From: JAVBNH01 sp031551635
GTDB lineage: Bacteria > Bacillota > Clostridia > Oscillospirales > Acutalibacteraceae
Assembly (NCBI GenBank): GCA_031551635.1
Contig: JAVBNH010000027.1
Coordinates: 35,620 to 99,619 of the forward strand
DNA: 64,000 nt
Reading direction: 5' to 3'
Shown: piece by piece, positions 42,975 through 51,988 of the stretch
Layout of the letters: each line of letters starts with the position of its first letter
How positions within the stretch are numbered: position 1 is the stretch's first letter
Made by a program: the position numbers and the translations under genes
Notes under the pieces: model-generated
Told to the model about the DNA's origin: nothing
The model's database searches: none
Seen by the model: only the letters and a program-made list of their open reading frames with translations

Positions 42975-45273
42975 TATCATTTCTATTGTGATGGCGTTCA
43001 TCATGTTACTCGGTGTTCCGGCAAATGCGGTCGGACTGCGCAGCGGCTACAAGAATCCTCTTAAATGCGACGAAAACAGCGTAAGGTTTTCTTCTGTTTT
43101 AAGCGGAACGCTGGCGGATGATCTTGAAATTGTCGGGGTGACTGTGCTCGCTCATACCAAAACAGGCAATGTTGCCTTTGAGTATTCCGACTCCAACTCA
43201 ACTAATGTGGAAATCGGCGCATTATTGAACATTTATATTAAAAATAACACAAGCTCGGATATCTATCCTGAGCTAAAATTTAACGGAAAAACAGCCTGTG
43301 AATATCTCGATGTTTATCCGCAGAAAATTTGTTGGGCGAATACCCCTGATACACGAGTGAACAAAGCATACAGAACCTCTGATGAATTTGCAAGCTTTAA
43401 AGAGCTGACAACCTACATTCCTGCGGGCGGTATTGATTGCTACAGCATAAATGTCACCGACGGAAATCTCCTTTATGGCGGACTTAAAATGGATATAACC
43501 GCAAACGGAAAATCTGCCAGTGCGATACTCTACGGCGATTATCAATATATTTCGGTTTCACGCATTACATGGACAGCCTCCTCGGGTAACAGTTATTTTC
43601 CCGACGGTTTTTCATATTACATAAAGAGCAATTCCGAATACGATACAAAAATTAACTATATTAAGTTTTATGACGGTACTTCTGAATACAATGTGCACTA
43701 TTGGAACGAACGAGGTGAGCTTGATTTTGACGGCAATGACATTGTTCCGGCAAATCAGCCTGCATTCGGAAAGATAGCTTTTGACGGAGCGGTAGATTTT
43801 CAGGAATATCTTGTTGAGTTTAACATCACAAATAACGGCAGGACATACAGCATTATTCAGAAAACCAGACCGCTTGTGTATGAGTTTGATATTTCTGTCG
43901 GCTGGGCAAGTGGCGATTTGAAGAGGGACAGCTACATTAAAGCGATTTCGTCAATGCACTTCAATACGGTTATAGGTGCTTTTGACAGCAGCTATTACCT
44001 CAAGAGTGAGGAGTTCAGAAATCAATATCCTATTAAGATTTTCGGATATAATGAAGGCCGGCAAACAGGACCGGAAATGCATATTGAAAACGGTGTTGTG
44101 ACTGTTTATGCCAGTGACGATATTCATGCGTCCCTGCCTTTCGGCGAACCTCAGCTGAATGATGGAGCAGGTAAGCAGCAGCCCATGCGTGTTTTTAATA
44201 AGCTTCTGACATACCGCAATGCGCCTTATGCGACAAATATAACACTTTCACACGAACCGGCGTTTTACAGATTCGCGGGTCTTTCAGACCTATGTCATTA
44301 TGATGCATACAGAGTTATTGCACCTTTCAGCGATGCGTGGTATCATTACTATGAGTATACGCCGCAGGGGAAATATGCTATTTACTGGGGCGCACCTCTT
44401 GAAACACAGGGCGACTATATGCGCACATTGACAGCCTTAAACTATCCTAACCCTGTCGCCGCTTGGACACAAGGAGCCAACACATGGGATTCCTTCCCGC
44501 GCTTTACGAGCCAAAAGGAATATATGGTTTCTCCAAACCCCTTTGAGCTTCGTATGCAGGCATATGAAAACATGGCAAACGGCGCAAACGCACTTTATTG
44601 GTTTAACATTAACGGCGACGACCTGCTTTATCACAAGGACGGCTCCCGTGAGATGATGCTTGTGAACCGTGAGTTATGTACTGCCTCGGAATATCTTGTG
44701 AAGCAGATTCCTTACAGCTATGCGAGAAATAATAATTTTGATTTAAACGCAAACATTACCCCTGACGCGGCTCTGCTCTTTGCTATTGATTTAAATTATT
44801 CCATCAAGGATGATATGTATCAGTACAGCGGCGTGAGAAGCAATCAGAGCTTTTCGTTTGATATTCCGGATTATCTTGAAGGCAGCACTCAGCTTGTTAA
44901 AATAACAAAGGACGGCGTCAGCGAAATTGATTCCTTTACTGTTAGTGACGGTAAGGTAAGCTTCAACGATACTGTTGATGTGACTGCGATGTATCTGCTT
45001 TCCGATGATTCCTCATTCGATAAGCTTAGTGCAAATTACGACCTTACTGTATCAAAAGAAACCTTTGATATTTACGCTGATAAGGAAAACTTCAAGCAGC
45101 TTGAGTCTGAATACGGCTATAGCGACGAGAAGCCTTGTGTGCCTGAGGCATATGAAAAAATGGAAGAAACACAGACTAAAATACTTTACACCATTCTAAG
45201 TCCTGTTATTCATGTACTCGAAAAGATGCTCACCTCATTCATTGGATTTTGGGTAAAAATATTTATTAAATAA
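42949..45273 (+). CDS. Secreted protein, unassigned, glycosidase-like
   Basis: A 774-residue exported protein with a clear signal peptide (KKKTKTISIISIVMAFIMLLGVPANA). The first 270 residues after it look like beta-sandwich domains. The middle (about 300-600) has the feel of a TIM-barrel hydrolase: FNTVIGAFDSSYYL, NITLSHEPAFYRFAGLSD with a His-Glu-Pro, GKYAIYWGAPLETQGD, PNPVAAWTQGANTWD, and MANGANALYWFNINGDDLLY. A beta domain follows, and the last 30 residues form a hydrophobic stretch (ILSPVIHVLEKMLTSFIGFWV) that may anchor it. I do not recognise the family. It is probably the surface enzyme or binder for the substrate of this locus. AAAGGA lies upstream of the ATG. Confidence 0.6.
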   Translation: MKKKTKTISIISIVMAFIMLLGVPANAVGLRSGYKNPLKCDENSVRFSSVLSGTLADDLEIVGVTVLAHTKTGNVAFEYSDSNSTNVEIGALLNIYIKNNTSSDIYPELKFNGKTACEYLDVYPQKICWANTPDTRVNKAYRTSDEFASFKELTTYIPAGGIDCYSINVTDGNLLYGGLKMDITANGKSASAILYGDYQYISVSRITWTASSGNSYFPDGFSYYIKSNSEYDTKINYIKFYDGTSEYNVHYWNERGELDFDGNDIVPANQPAFGKIAFDGAVDFQEYLVEFNITNNGRTYSIIQKTRPLVYEFDISVGWASGDLKRDSYIKAISSMHFNTVIGAFDSSYYLKSEEFRNQYPIKIFGYNEGRQTGPEMHIENGVVTVYASDDIHASLPFGEPQLNDGAGKQQPMRVFNKLLTYRNAPYATNITLSHEPAFYRFAGLSDLCHYDAYRVIAPFSDAWYHYYEYTPQGKYAIYWGAPLETQGDYMRTLTALNYPNPVAAWTQGANTWDSFPRFTSQKEYMVSPNPFELRMQAYENMANGANALYWFNINGDDLLYHKDGSREMMLVNRELCTASEYLVKQIPYSYARNNNFDLNANITPDAALLFAIDLNYSIKDDMYQYSGVRSNQSFSFDIPDYLEGSTQLVKITKDGVSEIDSFTVSDGKVSFNDTVDVTAMYLLSDDSSFDKLSANYDLTVSKETFDIYADKENFKQLESEYGYSDEKPCVPEAYEKMEETQTKILYTILSPVIHVLEKMLTSFIGFWVKIFIK

Positions 45274-45289
45274 TAAGGCTGGTCGGAAC

Positions 45290-46621
45290 ATGGGCAATTG
45301 GATTTTAGGTTTTGATAAGCAGATAATTACGCCGGATGATTATCTGCAAAACGATTATTATTCTGCAGGATACGCGGGCGGCTGCCGCTGTACTGATGTG
45401 CTTGACGATATGTATGTACGTTCACTTTACTTAGACGACAGCAGCGGCAAGGGCGGAGTATTTTTGTCTGTTGTCGATTGCGTGGGGATGTCAAATACCG
45501 ATGTTCTTGCAATTAGAGATATTTTAAAATCATTTACAAAGAGGGTAAAATCCAGAGGCGTCAATATACTCTTTACCCATTGTCACTCGGCCGTTGATAC
45601 ACAAGGGCTTTGGGGCAAGCTTCCAAAAAGCGGAAGAGTTCCGCACTACATGAATTCCTTAAAAATAAAAATCGCAAATAGTATCATTGCATCTTATAAA
45701 AATGCGAAGCTCGGAAAGCTTTTTGTCGGTGACATTAAAACAAGCGGCTTGCTGGTTGATACCCGCGCGCCTATGGTTTTTGATGACCGGCTGACAAGAA
45801 TAACATTTAAGCCCGACGACTTGTCCGCTCCGGTTACGCTCATACATTTCGCGGTTCACCCGGAGCTTTTGGGCGGCAACAATCCTTTGATTTCCGCCGA
45901 TTTTCCCGCATATATGGGAAAACGGATTGAAGAGTCGACAAGCGGTGAATTTGCTTATTTCACAGGCGCAATCGGAGGTCTTATTACCTGCCCGGGTCTT
46001 GATGACATCTTTGAAAAACGGGTTGACCCGGTTGAAAACTGCAAGGAATACGGTTATAAGGTTGCAGAATTTGCTTTGTCAGTTAATAATGACGTTGAAC
46101 TGGACGCAAAAGTTGATTATGTCAATAAAAAAATTAATATCCCTGTAAGCAATGCCAAATTTGTACTCGCTAAAAAATGCGGTCTTATCAACACAAGCGT
46201 TATCAAGGTATCTGGAAAGCCGTATAAGTATATGGCAATTTCAGAGCTTGGCTATCTTTCACTGGGAAATTACCTGAGAATTATGCTTGTGCCGGGTGAG
46301 CTTTACAGTGAAATCGCAATGGGCGGCTATCTGAGCGCGAAATACAGCGCTACAGGCAGAGAAATGTCGGGAGGGACGATTTTTGAAATGATGCCGGATG
46401 GGAAGAAGCTCGTGTTTGGTCTGTGCAATGATGAGGTCGGTTACATTATACCCGATAACGATTTTTATATTGATAAAAAGTTGCCGTATATCGTTGACGG
46501 AATTGACCGCTTCGGAGAAAAGCATTATGAAGAAACTAATTCTATCGGAGTCTTTGCAGCACAGACTATTCTGAGCGAAAGCAGAGAAATATTCAATGAA
46601 ATGAGGTGTATGCATGAATAA
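45290..46621 (+). CDS. Ceramidase-like hydrolase, paralogue 1 (no signal peptide)
   Basis: A 443-residue protein without signal peptide. Residues align with the zinc site of neutral/alkaline ceramidases: THCHSAVDTQGLWG (His97, His99), FAVHPELLGGNNPLISADFP (His190), LVPGELYSE (Glu337), and NDEVGYIIPDNDFY (Tyr385), in the order known for the family. The nucleophile region FTGAIGGLITCPG does not preserve the canonical GDVSP motif, so an amidase on ceramide itself should not be assumed. It is the first of four consecutive paralogues. The next gene overlaps it by eight bases, pointing to coupled translation. Location is probably cytoplasmic. Confidence 0.75.
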   Translation: MGNWILGFDKQIITPDDYLQNDYYSAGYAGGCRCTDVLDDMYVRSLYLDDSSGKGGVFLSVVDCVGMSNTDVLAIRDILKSFTKRVKSRGVNILFTHCHSAVDTQGLWGKLPKSGRVPHYMNSLKIKIANSIIASYKNAKLGKLFVGDIKTSGLLVDTRAPMVFDDRLTRITFKPDDLSAPVTLIHFAVHPELLGGNNPLISADFPAYMGKRIEESTSGEFAYFTGAIGGLITCPGLDDIFEKRVDPVENCKEYGYKVAEFALSVNNDVELDAKVDYVNKKINIPVSNAKFVLAKKCGLINTSVIKVSGKPYKYMAISELGYLSLGNYLRIMLVPGELYSEIAMGGYLSAKYSATGREMSGGTIFEMMPDGKKLVFGLCNDEVGYIIPDNDFYIDKKLPYIVDGIDRFGEKHYEETNSIGVFAAQTILSESREIFNEMRCMHE

Positions 46622-47966
46622 TAAATGGATGATTGGCTTTGATAAAAGAGTGCTTACACCGGATGATTACAAAAAGACACCTTACTATTTAGCAGGTTTT
46701 AGCAGGGGAATGCGTGCAGAAGGTGTTCTTGACGACATATATATCCGTTCGGTTTACCTCAGCGCGCAGAAGGACGGTGAAAACGGAGTTGTTATCGCTG
46801 TAATTGATTGTATCGGTATATGCAACAAAGAAATTAACGAAATCAGAAACAGAGTCCTTCGCTATTTGCCGCCGGAAGCCGTTTCGAGTGTTAATATTAT
46901 GTGTACGCATGTGCATTCGGCTCCCGACACACAAGGATTGTGGGGAAAGGGACTCAGGAGCGGGCGAAATAAAAGGTTTATGACTGCTTTAAAAGAAACG
47001 GCGTCTGAATGCATTTGCCAAAGCGTTTGCAACGCAAAAAAAGGCAGCCTGTTTTTTGGAAAAACCCTAACAGAAAATATGATTCTCGATAACCGCGAGC
47101 CGGAGATTCATGATGATTATCTCAATCGCTTCAGATTCGTTCCCGACGACGGCAGCAGCGAGCTTTATATTTTAAATATAGGCTGTCATCCGGAGCTGCT
47201 TGGCGATAAAAACCATAAAATAAGTGCCGATTGGCCCTGCTATATGGGAAAATATATAAAAGAAAAAACAGGAGCGGAATTTGCGTTTTTTAACGGGTCG
47301 ATCGGTGCAATAACCAACATGGGTATGAATGAGGTTTACAGCGGTGAGCTTCAGGGAGAAGCAGCAATGCCTGAATTCGGCAGGAAAATGGGTGAGTATG
47401 CCGTTAGTATAACTAAGGAAGTATCTGTTCCTGTTCATCTGATAATCAACCGTGTTGAGCGAATGCTTTCGGTGGAAAACAAGACCTTTGCTTTTGCCTC
47501 AATGCTTAAGGTTATAAAAAATGATGTTATTAAGGTTGATGCAGTTAAATACGGCAAAGGTATTGTTACGGAAATCTCACTTTTGGAAATCGGAAAGATT
47601 AAAATCCTTCTTGTTCCGGGCGAGCTTTTTCCGGAGGTAGCCTTAGGCGGCTTCCTTGAAGCGGACAACTGTGCAACAGGAAAAAGTTATATTTATCCGT
47701 CCCTTTTTGAAATGCTTGGCAGCGGTGAAAACCTTATTTTCGGACTTGCCAACGACCAGATTGGTTATATTATCCCTGATAACGATTTTTATATATCAGA
47801 AAAAAAACCATATGCATTCTGGGCGATTCCCGATGATAAACACGGACGTCCTCATTATGAGGAAACAACCTGCTCCGGACCGTATGCTGCGGATATGATG
47901 CGTGACGCGGTTGAGCAGCTCGTTAAAATGCAAAATAAAAAGACGGTGGATTCAGTAGCTGTATAA
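46614..47966 (+). CDS. Ceramidase-like hydrolase, paralogue 2 (no signal peptide)
   Basis: A 450-residue paralogue that shares every conserved block with its neighbours: WMIGFDKRVLTPDDY at the start, CTHVHSAPDTQGLWG, GCHPELLGDKNHKISADWP, FFNGSIGAITN, LVPGELFPE and NDQIGYIIPDNDFY, ending with HYEETTCSGP. GAGGTG lies eight bases before the ATG, inside the end of paralogue 1. It has no signal peptide. The divergence from paralogue 1 is substantial outside the motifs, so the duplication is old and the copies may differ in substrate. Function is inferred from the metal site only. Confidence 0.74.
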   Translation: MNNKWMIGFDKRVLTPDDYKKTPYYLAGFSRGMRAEGVLDDIYIRSVYLSAQKDGENGVVIAVIDCIGICNKEINEIRNRVLRYLPPEAVSSVNIMCTHVHSAPDTQGLWGKGLRSGRNKRFMTALKETASECICQSVCNAKKGSLFFGKTLTENMILDNREPEIHDDYLNRFRFVPDDGSSELYILNIGCHPELLGDKNHKISADWPCYMGKYIKEKTGAEFAFFNGSIGAITNMGMNEVYSGELQGEAAMPEFGRKMGEYAVSITKEVSVPVHLIINRVERMLSVENKTFAFASMLKVIKNDVIKVDAVKYGKGIVTEISLLEIGKIKILLVPGELFPEVALGGFLEADNCATGKSYIYPSLFEMLGSGENLIFGLANDQIGYIIPDNDFYISEKKPYAFWAIPDDKHGRPHYEETTCSGPYAADMMRDAVEQLVKMQNKKTVDSVAV

Positions 47967-47978
47967 TTTAAGGAGGTT

Positions 47979-49682
47979 TTGAATATGGCAAATTTCAGAT
48001 TGGATATCTTTAATGTTTTTCGCAGAATACTAGGTTTATTCACAGCAATTCTGGTTATGACCGGAGTCATTATTATTCCCGGCGAAAAGGTGGTTGAACA
48101 AAACTTCATGAAGGGGGACGAGGTTTTTCTCAGCGAAGCGGCAGAGGGTGCTTATTGGACACTCGGTTTTTCAAAAAAGATTATAACGCCTTCTGATGTC
48201 CTGACTAATTCAAAGAAGTACTATCTTGCCGGTTACGGCAACAATACTCACCCAACAGAGGTTATGGACGACCTTTATGTCAGAACCATCTATCTCGATG
48301 ATAATTCCGGCAGAGGAGGTGTTGTTTTAGCTGTAATTGACGCAATCGGTCTTAATAATAAAGAGGTTCTTGAAATTCGTGAGATGCTAAAAGAATTTAC
48401 CGCGCAAAACAACATCAAAAGTGTAAATGTGCTTTCAACTCACGACCATGCCGGTATTGATACCCAGGGGCTTTGGGGTAATACTTATATGCTGAAAACC
48501 GGCAGAAACGAAGAACATAACACATTTGTCAAGAAGAAAATTGCCGAGAGTATTAAAGAAGCTTATGCAAACGCTGCAGAAGGGAAGCTTTATTGGGGCG
48601 ACATACTGCCGGAGCCGAATATTATCAACGACAACCGTGAGCCCTATGTTTATGACGAAACACTGACAAGACTGCGTTTTGTCGCAGAAAATACGCTCAG
48701 TGAGGTCTATATTTGCACGCTGAATGCCCACCCGGAAATGATGGCGCAGGGAAATTCAACAGTATCGGCAGATTATCCGGCTTATATGGGCAAATACATA
48801 GAGGAACGTACCGGAGGAGAATTTATTTTTATCAACGGCGCAATCGGTGCTTTGATTAACGGAAAAGGTCTTTCAGAGGTTTTCCATATCACAGGGGATG
48901 CGCTTGACCTTGTCAATCTTGATGAAAACAATAAAAATGAAGTACAGAGAACCGCAGATGATATAGCCGCTCTTTACGGCGAAACAGGTAATGCTACAGT
49001 CGCTCTTCTAAATTCAATCACAACGGCTGATCTCGACTCAAAAAATAATTTAAACGCTGAAAAGAAAAGTGTAATTCGTAAATCCTTCACAAAATCTTTC
49101 GGCGAGACAGTTGGACGCTATATGCTCGCGATTGATAATGAAAAAGAGATTGCTCCTTATATCAATATCCGTCACGAAGCGATTGAAGTGCCTATTGACA
49201 ACTATATCCTTGCACTTGCCGCAAAAATCGGACTTATTAAGTTAAACCATTATCCTGCGGGAAAAGACGGTCTTGATAGCTTTTCCACCACAGAAGTAGG
49301 TTATTTGGAATTGGGTTCATCTCTTAGAATAATGCTTGCTCCGGGTGAGCTTGCGCCTGAGGTTGCAATGGGCGGCGCTCTTAGCACAGAAGACAGCGCA
49401 ATGGGCTATGAATACGACAAGAAAACCGCTTTTGAAATCATAGATCCCGATAACACTGCTGCCGACGGACAAAGCAAAAACCTTGTGTTCGGGCTTTGCA
49501 ACGATGAAATTGGTTACATCATCCCTGACAACGACTTTTATGTTCACCGCTTTTTGCCATATATTGCACAGGAAAGCGACCGCAACGGCAACAGCCATTA
49601 TGAAGAGACTGTTTCCGCCGGACCAAAAACCGCAGGCATTGTAATTGATGCTCTGCAGTCAATTTTAAATTCATTGAATTAG
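47979..49682 (+). CDS. Ceramidase-like hydrolase, paralogue 3 (membrane-anchored)
   Basis: A 567-residue paralogue with an N-terminal hydrophobic helix (LGLFTAILVMTGVIIIP), so it is probably exported and anchored. The zinc-site blocks are STHDHAGIDTQGLWG, NAHPEMMAQGNSTVSADYP, LAPGELAPE and NDEIGYIIPDNDFY. Compared with paralogues 1 and 2 it has an insertion of about 60 residues after FINGAIGALINGKG. AAGGAGG lies upstream of the ATG, 12 bases after paralogue 2. The presence of anchored and apparently cytoplasmic copies in one operon suggests that the same chemistry is used outside and inside the cell. Confidence 0.74.
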   Translation: MNMANFRLDIFNVFRRILGLFTAILVMTGVIIIPGEKVVEQNFMKGDEVFLSEAAEGAYWTLGFSKKIITPSDVLTNSKKYYLAGYGNNTHPTEVMDDLYVRTIYLDDNSGRGGVVLAVIDAIGLNNKEVLEIREMLKEFTAQNNIKSVNVLSTHDHAGIDTQGLWGNTYMLKTGRNEEHNTFVKKKIAESIKEAYANAAEGKLYWGDILPEPNIINDNREPYVYDETLTRLRFVAENTLSEVYICTLNAHPEMMAQGNSTVSADYPAYMGKYIEERTGGEFIFINGAIGALINGKGLSEVFHITGDALDLVNLDENNKNEVQRTADDIAALYGETGNATVALLNSITTADLDSKNNLNAEKKSVIRKSFTKSFGETVGRYMLAIDNEKEIAPYINIRHEAIEVPIDNYILALAAKIGLIKLNHYPAGKDGLDSFSTTEVGYLELGSSLRIMLAPGELAPEVAMGGALSTEDSAMGYEYDKKTAFEIIDPDNTAADGQSKNLVFGLCNDEIGYIIPDNDFYVHRFLPYIAQESDRNGNSHYEETVSAGPKTAGIVIDALQSILNSLN

Positions 49683-49692
49683 GAGGAAAATC

Positions 49693-51183
49693 ATGGATAT
49701 TTTAAGATTTTTACAAATACCGAATCTAGTTAGAAAAATTATTTCTGTTCTTGCTTCCTTAATTATCATTGCCATGCCTGCGAAATTTTTTACAACAGAA
49801 GAAAAAGCCTCGCAATATATGTTAGACGGCGATTCTTCTTTTTCGCAGGTTGCCGGTGATAACTGGACGGTTGGTTTTAGTAAAGCAGTTTTGACGCCTA
49901 CGGATGTAAACAGTGATAAATACTATATTGCAGGCTACGGGAGCAATAATCCGGCTCAGGGTGTTCTTGACGATATATTTGCCAGAGCAATATATATGGA
50001 TGATAATACCGGGCGCGGCGGCGTTGTTATGTGTGCCGTTGACTGTGTAGGTCTTAGCCGTGCGGACATTAATGTGATTCGTTCTATTGTTATCGAAAGC
50101 AAGGAAATTCCTACTCTCAAATCAATAAATATTGCTTCAACTCATGCCCATTCCTCAGTTGATACACAGGGGCTTTGGGGTGAGGAGTTCTATAAGACCG
50201 GCAGAAACAAGGCTTTTATGAGCTCCCTGCATCAAAAGGCGGCACAGACTATTATTGACGCCTATAAAAACAGCAAAGACGGCAGTCTTTTTGTCGGTGA
50301 AATTGATGCTGCCGGCATGCAGGCTGATGTGAGAACCCCGGTTGTTTTTGATTCGGCTCTAACGAGAATCCGGTTCGCGCCGAGTGACGGCTCCGCTGAA
50401 ACATATTTAATAAATTTCGCCTGCCATGCAGAGCTGCTTGGCAAGCTTACAACAAAAATCAGCGCTGATTTTCCCGCTTATATGATTAAAGAAATTGAAA
50501 CCCAGACAAGCGGCGCTAATGCTCTTTTCGTCAACGGAGCTATCGGCGGAATGATTTCCGCAAAAGAAATAACAGAAGTTTATAACAACGAAGAATTTGA
50601 TTGCGAGGCTTATACAAAGCAGTTCGGTACGGATTTAGGTGAGCTTGCGATGAGCATTTCGACCGAGGAGGAGCTTTCACCGCTTTGTAATATTGCGTCA
50701 AAGACGATTACCGTTAAATGTGACAATACACAGCTTGTACTGGCACGCTTCCTGGGTGTTTTGAATAACGATATTATCCGTCATTCCTTTATGAATGGCG
50801 CGTCAATTTTGTCGGAGGTTTCATATCTGGAGCTGGGAGATGAACAAATTAGCATGTTTTTGATTCCCGGAGAGCTATACCCTGAGCTTGAGAGCGGAAA
50901 CTTCCTTCCATCAGGTGAAGCGGCAAACGAATTTGAAGCCGATTATAAGGTTCTTTCCGAAATGACAAATTGCAAATACAGCTTTGTTGTGGGGCTTTGC
51001 AATGATGAGCTGGGTTATATTATTCCGGATAACGACTTCTACCTTCACGAATGGCTGCCATATTTTAATATTGCAGAGGATAAGGACGGCAGAGAACATT
51101 ACGAGGAGACAAATTCCGTCGGTCCGGAAACTGCCCGTATAATATTAAATGCTATAGACGCTTTGATTGCCTCTGTAAAATAG
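49693..51183 (+). CDS. Ceramidase-like hydrolase, paralogue 4 (membrane-anchored)
   Basis: A 496-residue paralogue with a hydrophobic N-terminal helix (IISVLASLIIIAMPAKF). Conserved blocks are NWTVGFSKAVLTPTD, STHAHSSVDTQGLWG, FACHAELLGKLTTKISADFP (Ala in place of Pro after the His), FVNGAIGGMIS, LIPGELYPE and NDELGYIIPDNDFY. AGGAGG lies before the ATG, 11 bases after paralogue 3, and the next gene follows after ten bases. The family blocks extend to HYEETNSVGP near the end. The substrate is unknown; see the separate finding for the cluster. Confidence 0.74.
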   Translation: MDILRFLQIPNLVRKIISVLASLIIIAMPAKFFTTEEKASQYMLDGDSSFSQVAGDNWTVGFSKAVLTPTDVNSDKYYIAGYGSNNPAQGVLDDIFARAIYMDDNTGRGGVVMCAVDCVGLSRADINVIRSIVIESKEIPTLKSINIASTHAHSSVDTQGLWGEEFYKTGRNKAFMSSLHQKAAQTIIDAYKNSKDGSLFVGEIDAAGMQADVRTPVVFDSALTRIRFAPSDGSAETYLINFACHAELLGKLTTKISADFPAYMIKEIETQTSGANALFVNGAIGGMISAKEITEVYNNEEFDCEAYTKQFGTDLGELAMSISTEEELSPLCNIASKTITVKCDNTQLVLARFLGVLNNDIIRHSFMNGASILSEVSYLELGDEQISMFLIPGELYPELESGNFLPSGEAANEFEADYKVLSEMTNCKYSFVVGLCNDELGYIIPDNDFYLHEWLPYFNIAEDKDGREHYEETNSVGPETARIILNAIDALIASVK

Positions 51184-51192
51184 GAGAATAAA

Positions 51193-51975
51193 ATGGAAAA
51201 TAAAAATATTCTAGTGTTTTCACCTCATGCTGATGATGCGGCTATTTTCATAGGCGGGACGCTTGCAAAGCTTTCAAGAGATGGCTGGAAAATTTATATC
51301 GCAAGAGTAACAAACGATGATTTCGACTCAAAAGGACTTGACCAAAAGACGACAATTGAAAAAAACCGCTCCGAAGCCGAAGCCGCGTATGCGGCTTTAG
51401 GTGCGGTTGAAACTATTCATATGGGCTTTAAGTCCGATTACATGCGGATGAATGACTACAATAAGCTCCGCGGTGACATTGCCGAATTAATAAGGAAAAT
51501 CCGCCCTTATTCCCTCTATACATTTGACCTTGATATGAGGGGTGAGAGCAATCTCGACCATAAGATTATTGCTGAGGCAGTGCACGAAGCTTTATGGATT
51601 AGCGCCTTTGATTTGCACTATCCCGAGCATTTTGAAAAGGGACTGACAACCTACAGCGTCCCGGAGCTTGTTTTGTTCAGCACAGCGCCGGATGAGTGCT
51701 ATACAGCAAACGATATTGAAAGCGTTATGGATGTTAAAATCAAAGCGCTTTGCTGCCACGAAACACCCATCAATAATATGCTGATGAATGCTATTCAGTC
51801 AGCTGAATATGCTGGACTGCCCTGCGATGAGCTAAAAGAAATTCTTGACGCACCAAGAGATGAGGTAATCGCAATGTTTGCCACAAAGCTTGCTGCCGGA
51901 ATCGGTGAGCCTTTTGGCTTGAATGCCGCAGAGATGATCAAGGTCTGCCCCTCTTCGCTTGGAATTTTTGGATAA
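51193..51975 (+). CDS. PIG-L/LmbE family deacetylase
   Basis: A 260-residue zinc-dependent N-deacetylase of the PIG-L family, which removes acetyl groups from GlcNAc-containing compounds. NILVFSPHADDAAIFIGGTLAKL is the metal motif (usually PHPDD, here PHADD), and ESNLDHKIIAEAV holds the later His ligand. It has TAGGAGA before the ATG and no signal peptide. Following four ceramidase-like genes and GH84, it could deacetylate a GlcNAc moiety released inside the cell. The exact substrate is not predictable. Confidence 0.85.
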   Translation: MENKNILVFSPHADDAAIFIGGTLAKLSRDGWKIYIARVTNDDFDSKGLDQKTTIEKNRSEAEAAYAALGAVETIHMGFKSDYMRMNDYNKLRGDIAELIRKIRPYSLYTFDLDMRGESNLDHKIIAEAVHEALWISAFDLHYPEHFEKGLTTYSVPELVLFSTAPDECYTANDIESVMDVKIKALCCHETPINNMLMNAIQSAEYAGLPCDELKEILDAPRDEVIAMFATKLAAGIGEPFGLNAAEMIKVCPSSLGIFG

Positions 51976-51988
51976 GAGGAATAGATAA

